Positions 30,400 through 35,522 of a stretch of 35,522 nt of DNA are shown here, piece after piece (the first letter of the stretch is position 1; each line of letters opens with the position of its first letter). This DNA comes from an uncultured Rhizobiaceae group bacterium (GTDB taxonomy: Bacteria > Pseudomonadota > Alphaproteobacteria > Rhizobiales > Rhizobiaceae): the NCBI GenBank assembly GCA_937944165.1, contig CALDZF010000191.1:1-35522 (forward strand). The letters run 5' to 3'. Position numbers and translations under genes: made by a program. Below the pieces are notes generated by a model that saw only the letters and a list, made by a program, of their open reading frames with translations, did no database searches and was not told where the DNA came from.

Positions 30400-32196
30400 A
30401 TGATAATTATCGCTGTCTCAGAGTACACTTTACCCTATCCCTCGTTGCCGGGAACTTTGACCAGCGCTGAGAGGTTGGCTAAATGGGCGCGGCAGAAAGG
30501 TCCGGGTCGCAACTATAATGTTTTGGAAATAACCGATGCCGATAGAATTCCAGTCACGGTAGCACGGATTAAGGATGAAATATCAACACTTCTTAAGACT
30601 GAGATTATTGATAGGTTGGTGGTATATTTTGCAGGACATGGATTGGTTCGGTCGGCCGCAGATCAGTTCTGGTTGCTTACAAACGCTGCAGAGGACCGAA
30701 GCGAGGGCATTGCACTAAGCGCTTTTATAAATGGCCTTAAACATTATGGAATAGGCGCTTTAAATTCAAACCTACCAAAAGGTCAGCTCTGTATAATTGC
30801 GGATGCATGTCGAAATACGCATTTTAATGCGATAAATTTTTCTGGTGATCCAATATTAACTGGAGGAGGCATAGCAAAGGAGCTAGAAATTGATTTCTTG
30901 ATGGCTACCACTTTGGGGCACTTCGCATTTCAACAAAACGCTATTGATGGAGGCAAGCCATACTGCTTATTTTCTGATACATTGTGTGACGCTTTAGAGG
31001 GTACTGTATCTGAGGTGATTGAGAAGAATTACCACCCATTTAGCCCTATTATATCCAATCATTTGCTAGCTAGATATCTGGACGATGAAGTGCCGAAGCG
31101 AGCTAATCAATTCAATGAGGATATGCAGCCTGATACGGCAACTGGTCTTCGTATGAATCACAACTATTATGATATTTTGTCTCAGGAGGAAATTCCGTTC
31201 GAATATGCCGCAAAACCAAATCAACATGTGAAAGTGGGTCACGGTCGTCGACTGCCTCCTGATGAAGCTAAATTAAAGTTCCAGCCCGACAGAGCTCAAA
31301 CATCTTCATTTCAAACTTTATTGGACCGGGCAGATTATCTCCTTGATCGTATGAGTTCGACCGAAAGATTTATGTCCTCTGTTGTTTGTGAAGGCAATGA
31401 GGAAATTGCCTTCCCTCCCAATATAAACCGTGAAGAGTTTCTTCGGGATGGTCGAGTTTGGTTGTATCGGCCATTTTTAGCGTTTGAAGGACACCTACCA
31501 CTTTTCGTAAGACAAGAGGCAGGGTGGACACTTGTACCGATCCTGCCTTTCACAAGGACCGTTCTTCAAGAAGATGCGCCAGGAGACATCTTACTTAAAC
31601 AGAACTCATTTTCCAAAGTTGGAAATTGGGACACATCACTAAGCTCGATGGTTGCAAACTCCCATTTGAAGCCAAGTCGATTGGCTGATGCAATACGCAT
31701 CGCTGATGAAATCCGCAGTTTGAAAGAAATGCGACCTAATAATGCAAATATAGCAGGATATCTCTACGATATGGCAGGAGACCGAGACAATGCCATCCGA
31801 ACCGCTCATTATATGCATAAAGTGGACTACGTCAGTCTAGATCTTGCGCTGATTGCAGCGGCTACATTGAATTGGGAAGAGGCAAATAACGGTACATGGC
31901 AAATTCGCGCCACGCTTGCAGCTGTCGAGAGTGATCAAACGAAATCTAAGAACAGACCAGCTTATGCAAACAGTAGCTTTGAACGAAAAGAAAATGTAAT
32001 TCTTGGAAGTGTTCTTCCTATTTTTAGGCAGGGGTGGCAGATGATGGAATGGGCACATCACAACAGCAATATGCCTGCGATTTTAAGGGAGTTGGCGCCG
32101 CAAACCCAAGGTTACTCAGCAGTAGTATTGCCAGATGAGGCGATGCAGAAACTTGCTGAAGCCTTCCATTATAGAATTGGTTCAATCCTTAATTGA
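30400..32196 (+). CDS. Caspase-like (C14 clan) peptidase with uncharacterised C-terminal region
   Basis: N-terminal caspase hemoglobinase fold motifs: MIIIAVSEYTLPYPSLPGTLTSAERLAKW, His in VVYFAGHG, Cys in LCIIADACRN. About 300 residues follow with no family I recognise. Confidence 0.88.
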   Translation: MIIIAVSEYTLPYPSLPGTLTSAERLAKWARQKGPGRNYNVLEITDADRIPVTVARIKDEISTLLKTEIIDRLVVYFAGHGLVRSAADQFWLLTNAAEDRSEGIALSAFINGLKHYGIGALNSNLPKGQLCIIADACRNTHFNAINFSGDPILTGGGIAKELEIDFLMATTLGHFAFQQNAIDGGKPYCLFSDTLCDALEGTVSEVIEKNYHPFSPIISNHLLARYLDDEVPKRANQFNEDMQPDTATGLRMNHNYYDILSQEEIPFEYAAKPNQHVKVGHGRRLPPDEAKLKFQPDRAQTSSFQTLLDRADYLLDRMSSTERFMSSVVCEGNEEIAFPPNINREEFLRDGRVWLYRPFLAFEGHLPLFVRQEAGWTLVPILPFTRTVLQEDAPGDILLKQNSFSKVGNWDTSLSSMVANSHLKPSRLADAIRIADEIRSLKEMRPNNANIAGYLYDMAGDRDNAIRTAHYMHKVDYVSLDLALIAAATLNWEEANNGTWQIRATLAAVESDQTKSKNRPAYANSSFERKENVILGSVLPIFRQGWQMMEWAHHNSNMPAILRELAPQTQGYSAVVLPDEAMQKLAEAFHYRIGSILN

Positions 32197-32207
32197 GGGC
32201 GGTAGGT

Positions 32208-33116
32208 ATGAGAAAACTTATATTCGTACACGGAATTAACAATGAAAGCTACACACCGGCTGAGATACAGAAAGAATGGTCAGAAGCGCTTAAATCTCAA
32301 TTGATTGGAGAAGGGAAAAAATGGTGGGATAACGTTGAAATTCGAACAGCCTATTATGCTAATGTTCTGCATTCAGAAGAGCAAAGTTGGAAGCAGGACA
32401 TTGAAGTAACAACAAGAATGAGTGTCGATTCACCAGCCTCAGATTATGCTGACGATGCAATCGCTTCTATGTATTTGGAGCTGCAAAATGCCTATAATCT
32501 TGATAATGAAACCGTTGCTGCCGAATTGGATTATGAAGACGAAATCGCGGCAGTTTCGCGAATGGCAGCTGGAATACATAAGAAATGGCTGAAAGCAATC
32601 GCTCGAGCGTTAGAAAAAGTCATCCCGTCAGCAGGCAATGGGTTGGCAAGAACTTTTCTATCACAAGCTGCTGCATATTTGAACAAACCTGGTGTTTTTG
32701 AGTCAATCAATGAACTTGTAAACGATCAAGTTTTTCATAACTTACAATCTAATGAGAAAACCGTTGTCGTTAGTCATTCTCTAGGTACTATTATTTCATA
32801 TGTTCTTTTGCGGCGCTTACAAACTAGTGACAAAATTCCCCTATTTGTGACGTTAGGGTCTCCACTGGGAATCAAGATTGTGAAGGATCGCATCAATGGT
32901 CCATACATTCGTCCTCCGTCTGTCAGCAAATGGATCAATGGAAGTGATCCAGAAGATTTTGTAGCATTACATCCAACGCTTAATGAAGAGACGTTTGGTC
33001 CAGCTAATATTATCAATATCGAAAGTATTGAAAATGGATACGAAGATGCGCACTCGATTTCAAGATATTTGCAAGAAGAGAGAATCGCCCGAGAAATTGA
33101 GCAAGTATTAAATTGA
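32208..33116 (+). CDS. Alpha/beta-hydrolase (lipase/esterase-like serine hydrolase)
   Basis: Oxyanion strand KLIFVHGINN, nucleophile elbow VVVSHSLGTIISY, possible acid in GSDPEDFVALHP, possible His in YEDAHSISRY. The ATG lies 11 nt after the caspase stop, preceded by GAGGGCGGTAGGT. Confidence 0.82.
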   Translation: MRKLIFVHGINNESYTPAEIQKEWSEALKSQLIGEGKKWWDNVEIRTAYYANVLHSEEQSWKQDIEVTTRMSVDSPASDYADDAIASMYLELQNAYNLDNETVAAELDYEDEIAAVSRMAAGIHKKWLKAIARALEKVIPSAGNGLARTFLSQAAAYLNKPGVFESINELVNDQVFHNLQSNEKTVVVSHSLGTIISYVLLRRLQTSDKIPLFVTLGSPLGIKIVKDRINGPYIRPPSVSKWINGSDPEDFVALHPTLNEETFGPANIINIESIENGYEDAHSISRYLQEERIAREIEQVLN

Positions 33117-33446
33117 GCAATGACCGGAGACTCTGACTTCAAATCCATCTTGAGACATTCTGAGATTCCTGCAGCTCTAAATTACATTGGAATACGGTAA
33201 AACTAGATCATGTCATATGGCGAAGGAGTCTGCCTAGGTTTACGCATTATACCAATTACCTATTTTGATGAGGCGTTTATAGTCTCCAACAATCATAAGA
33301 GGTGAGACAAAAAACGTCTGGACTGTATTTCTGTTTACGCGCAATCCTTGGAAACTGTTGCATATGTAGGCGCGTTTCAAAGCGCAAGTTGTTGATTTGT
33401 TTGCAATTCTAAAATAATAAGCTGTACTACTAATGTTTTTTGATAA

Positions 33447-34310
33447 TCAGGCGTTATTTGGGATCACCAAGTTTTTGTGGTTTAGAACTGCGCCATACGC
33501 TTCAGTGAATGCTTCTCTTGCATAACTATTGTGAGCATAAGCAAAACCATTATCACCCCAATTGTCCCCCCATGAATTTCGTACGATTAGATAATCTGGA
33601 GTATAACCAACCAAGCATACTGCGTGTCCACCGTTACGTGATGCTTCTGAGGTGTCATAGTTCTCAAGGTGTCCTTCTGTTTTTTGTGCATATTTAAAAG
33701 CTTCATCGACATCCAAGCGTGTAAGTACGGGGCCGTGATTGGCAAGCCAAAATTTGATGCGTTTCATATGACAACCGTCTTCATTCATCAAATTGTAATA
33801 CGCGTTAATTCTATATTGAGAAGCAATAGAAAAGAATGCACGTGGCCCCATTCTCGACAATCTACCCTCCATCGGCAACATAGATTCGAGAACACAGCCG
33901 TATTTTTTTGCCACTTTTAGTGCGAGTTTGGTAGATGTACCTGCTGAATCCAAAAAAGAGGTTGGATAGCTGGTGAAATTATCAGTCTCCTTGTTAGCCA
34001 TCCAAATGAATCTCGGTGAAATGAGTTCATCTTTTTCAATAAGTTCTTGGGTCACATAATGCCAACGCAAGACTCCATCGGCTGTCGCGAAGCCCACACA
34101 AGCGCCGCTTGTTTTTTGATCTCTGATTGTCCACCAGTCCTGCCGAAGATCTACACTATTAGGGGGGTCGCCTTCTGAAACCAAAAACTCAGCTCCTACA
34201 GCATCCCCGAATATCCAATCATCATCCATATCTTGAGACTTGATACAGTTCAGAACAAAACGGTTAGCGGCAGGTCCGCGTTTGACTCGTTTTTTGTTTT
34301 TGTTTGCCAT
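33447..34310 (-). CDS. C1 (papain-like) cysteine peptidase
   Basis: Oxyanion Gln and Cys in IRDQKTSGACVGFATADG, His in GGHAVCLVGYT, Asn in LIVRNSWGDNWGDNGFAY. Confidence 0.92.
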   Translation of the reverse strand: MANKNKKRVKRGPAANRFVLNCIKSQDMDDDWIFGDAVGAEFLVSEGDPPNSVDLRQDWWTIRDQKTSGACVGFATADGVLRWHYVTQELIEKDELISPRFIWMANKETDNFTSYPTSFLDSAGTSTKLALKVAKKYGCVLESMLPMEGRLSRMGPRAFFSIASQYRINAYYNLMNEDGCHMKRIKFWLANHGPVLTRLDVDEAFKYAQKTEGHLENYDTSEASRNGGHAVCLVGYTPDYLIVRNSWGDNWGDNGFAYAHNSYAREAFTEAYGAVLNHKNLVIPNNA

Positions 34311-34313
34311 TGC

Positions 34314-35210
34314 CTAAGTTGGGATTTGATCTTTGAACGCTGCGGCTTCAGTAACCGCTTCACTACCTTCAGAATTTTCCACTCTATTTGAACGAAAGCA
34401 CACGCCACTAAATTCGTAGTCTGTTGCACCACGCACCAAAATTCCTTCGACTTCACCATTCTCGTTAAACACCGCGGATCCCGAGTTGCCACCGTAGGTA
34501 TCTAAATTGGAGATCAACCATGGATCAGTTTTACGCATCAATACGGTTTCATTACCGAATGCGATTTTTACTGGCAGACCGCTTGGATATCCAATTACAC
34601 CGAGTTTAGAGCCAACACTGGGCTCACCAGAATCTCGAATTTTTAAAGGTTTTGCGCCTGGTGCATTAACTTTGCGATGTACTCTTACAATAGCGTAATC
34701 ACCAGTTGACGATTCATCAAAGGCGAGAAGTTCTTTACCAAAGTAAACTTGCTTTTCATCAAAAATCATTCTGCCTGGATCAGTAGGCGATGATGCTTGA
34801 AACCCGAAAATATAAGCTGTATCCTTTACTGCCTCCTCTGTTGTGCCGCAGTGTCCAGCTGTAGCTATCAAATCTTCGCCAACCAAAAAGCCGGAACACC
34901 ATCCGCCAACAAATTGATTTGCAAATTTCTCATCGCTGCAAGGAGGCATATTTCGTTGACGGAAAGACTTTACTGACAATGTATATGTGCCATTCCCATT
35001 GTCTGAAATATTGGACTTATCAGTCAGAATTACCGTTGAACGTGATAATGCCAAGTTGCGTTGATCTTGTTCTGATTCAGTCATCTCGTAGACGTCTTTG
35101 CGATCATCCTCACCGGCTATGACCTTATCGCCCGATTTTACTAGTGTGCCCTTGCCATTAGTTAGATTTGTGTCATCAAAGTATTTTTTTTGAATATCAT
35201 CTTCATTCAT
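34314..35210 (-). CDS. Trypsin-like (S1/V8-like) serine peptidase
   Basis: Catalytic His in LIATAGHCG, Asp in STGDYAIVRVH, Ser in DTYGGNSGSAVFNENGEVEGILV; AAAGGAGTAAAAAATG ribosome-binding context; ends 3 bp before the papain-like gene. Confidence 0.92.
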   Translation of the reverse strand: MNEDDIQKKYFDDTNLTNGKGTLVKSGDKVIAGEDDRKDVYEMTESEQDQRNLALSRSTVILTDKSNISDNGNGTYTLSVKSFRQRNMPPCSDEKFANQFVGGWCSGFLVGEDLIATAGHCGTTEEAVKDTAYIFGFQASSPTDPGRMIFDEKQVYFGKELLAFDESSTGDYAIVRVHRKVNAPGAKPLKIRDSGEPSVGSKLGVIGYPSGLPVKIAFGNETVLMRKTDPWLISNLDTYGGNSGSAVFNENGEVEGILVRGATDYEFSGVCFRSNRVENSEGSEAVTEAAAFKDQIPT

Positions 35211-35383
35211 TTTTTACTCCTTTATTTTTACTGTAATTACAAAACTATTTCGACTGATGCGACATTACTAGAAATAATATATTTCCAAAAATATTAAGCA
35301 ATTAGAAGATCAAAAATTCAACTATAATGTTTATTATTTTTAGCGTTTCTAAAAAATTATACATAACATTAGCTGATACATCA

Positions 35384-35522
35384 TGTCCGTCATCAGGGTA
35401 TTTGGAACAGACTGCTGCTTAGATTAAACAAGAGCTTGGCTCATCTGTTATGTTATATTAAGCGGCCTGATTGCGATATTGCAAGCGCCGTTGTTTGATT
35501 GTGTTTTGCTTAATCCTTTCTC
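35384..35522 (-). mobile_element. Probable end of an IS3-type insertion sequence, truncated by window edge
   Basis: Minus-strand reading from the edge ...ERIKQNTIKQRRLQYRNQAA* resembles IS3-family OrfB C-termini ending in QYRNQA; followed by CAGTCTGTTCCAAATACCCTGATGACGGACA, which looks like an IS3-type terminal region. Confidence 0.45.

Noticed and set aside
32774-33148. 124-aa minus-strand ORF opposite the alpha/beta hydrolase gene
   Set aside because: Lies over the catalytic-region coding sequence of a convincing gene; treated as a shadow ORF.
30400-35383. Bacterial gasdermin or NLR-like STAND ATPase within the protease island
   Set aside because: No ORF of suitable size is left unassigned and no P-loop motif is visible in the island; if present it must lie beyond the right edge.
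1-35522. CRISPR arrays, tRNA or rRNA genes
   Set aside because: No regularly spaced direct repeats and no tRNA/rRNA-like sequence were noticed in intergenic regions; a tRNAscan/CRISPR search was not possible.

Overview
The window is about 35.5 kb of low-to-mid GC alphaproteobacterial chromosome, probably Hyphomicrobiales/Rhizobiales-like judging from gene content and order. Positions 1-29.7 kb are mostly core genome: ccmABCD-G (minus strand), acnA, a DUF1223 protein, a DUF2794 protein, a Bax inhibitor-1 family protein, a YbbA/YbbP-type ABC transporter next to a TesA-like esterase, a pterin dehydratase, YkvA-like, a TrmH-family methyltransferase, an IalB-like protein, rlmN, three small membrane proteins, argG, an orphan TAXI protein, a GNAT, asd, mutS, an OlsB-like acyltransferase overlapping a hybrid histidine kinase, and a DUF849/BKACE enzyme. 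At about 29,715 a ComM/YifB gene is cut off inside its conserved CRCG region, and an accessory segment begins. That segment carries a tandem-HTH regulator, a caspase-like protease coupled to an alpha/beta hydrolase (plus strand), and a convergent trypsin-like/papain-like protease pair (minus strand). It ends near a probable IS3-type element at the right edge. The four-hydrolase locus, with recognisable catalytic residues in every member, is the best candidate for an undescribed conflict or cell-death system. A second notable item, absent from the ORF track, is a Thr-codon-rich leader peptide with alternative hairpins upstream of asd, which looks like a threonine attenuator. All calls come from reading the sequence and the supplied translations; no database searches or folding calculations were run.
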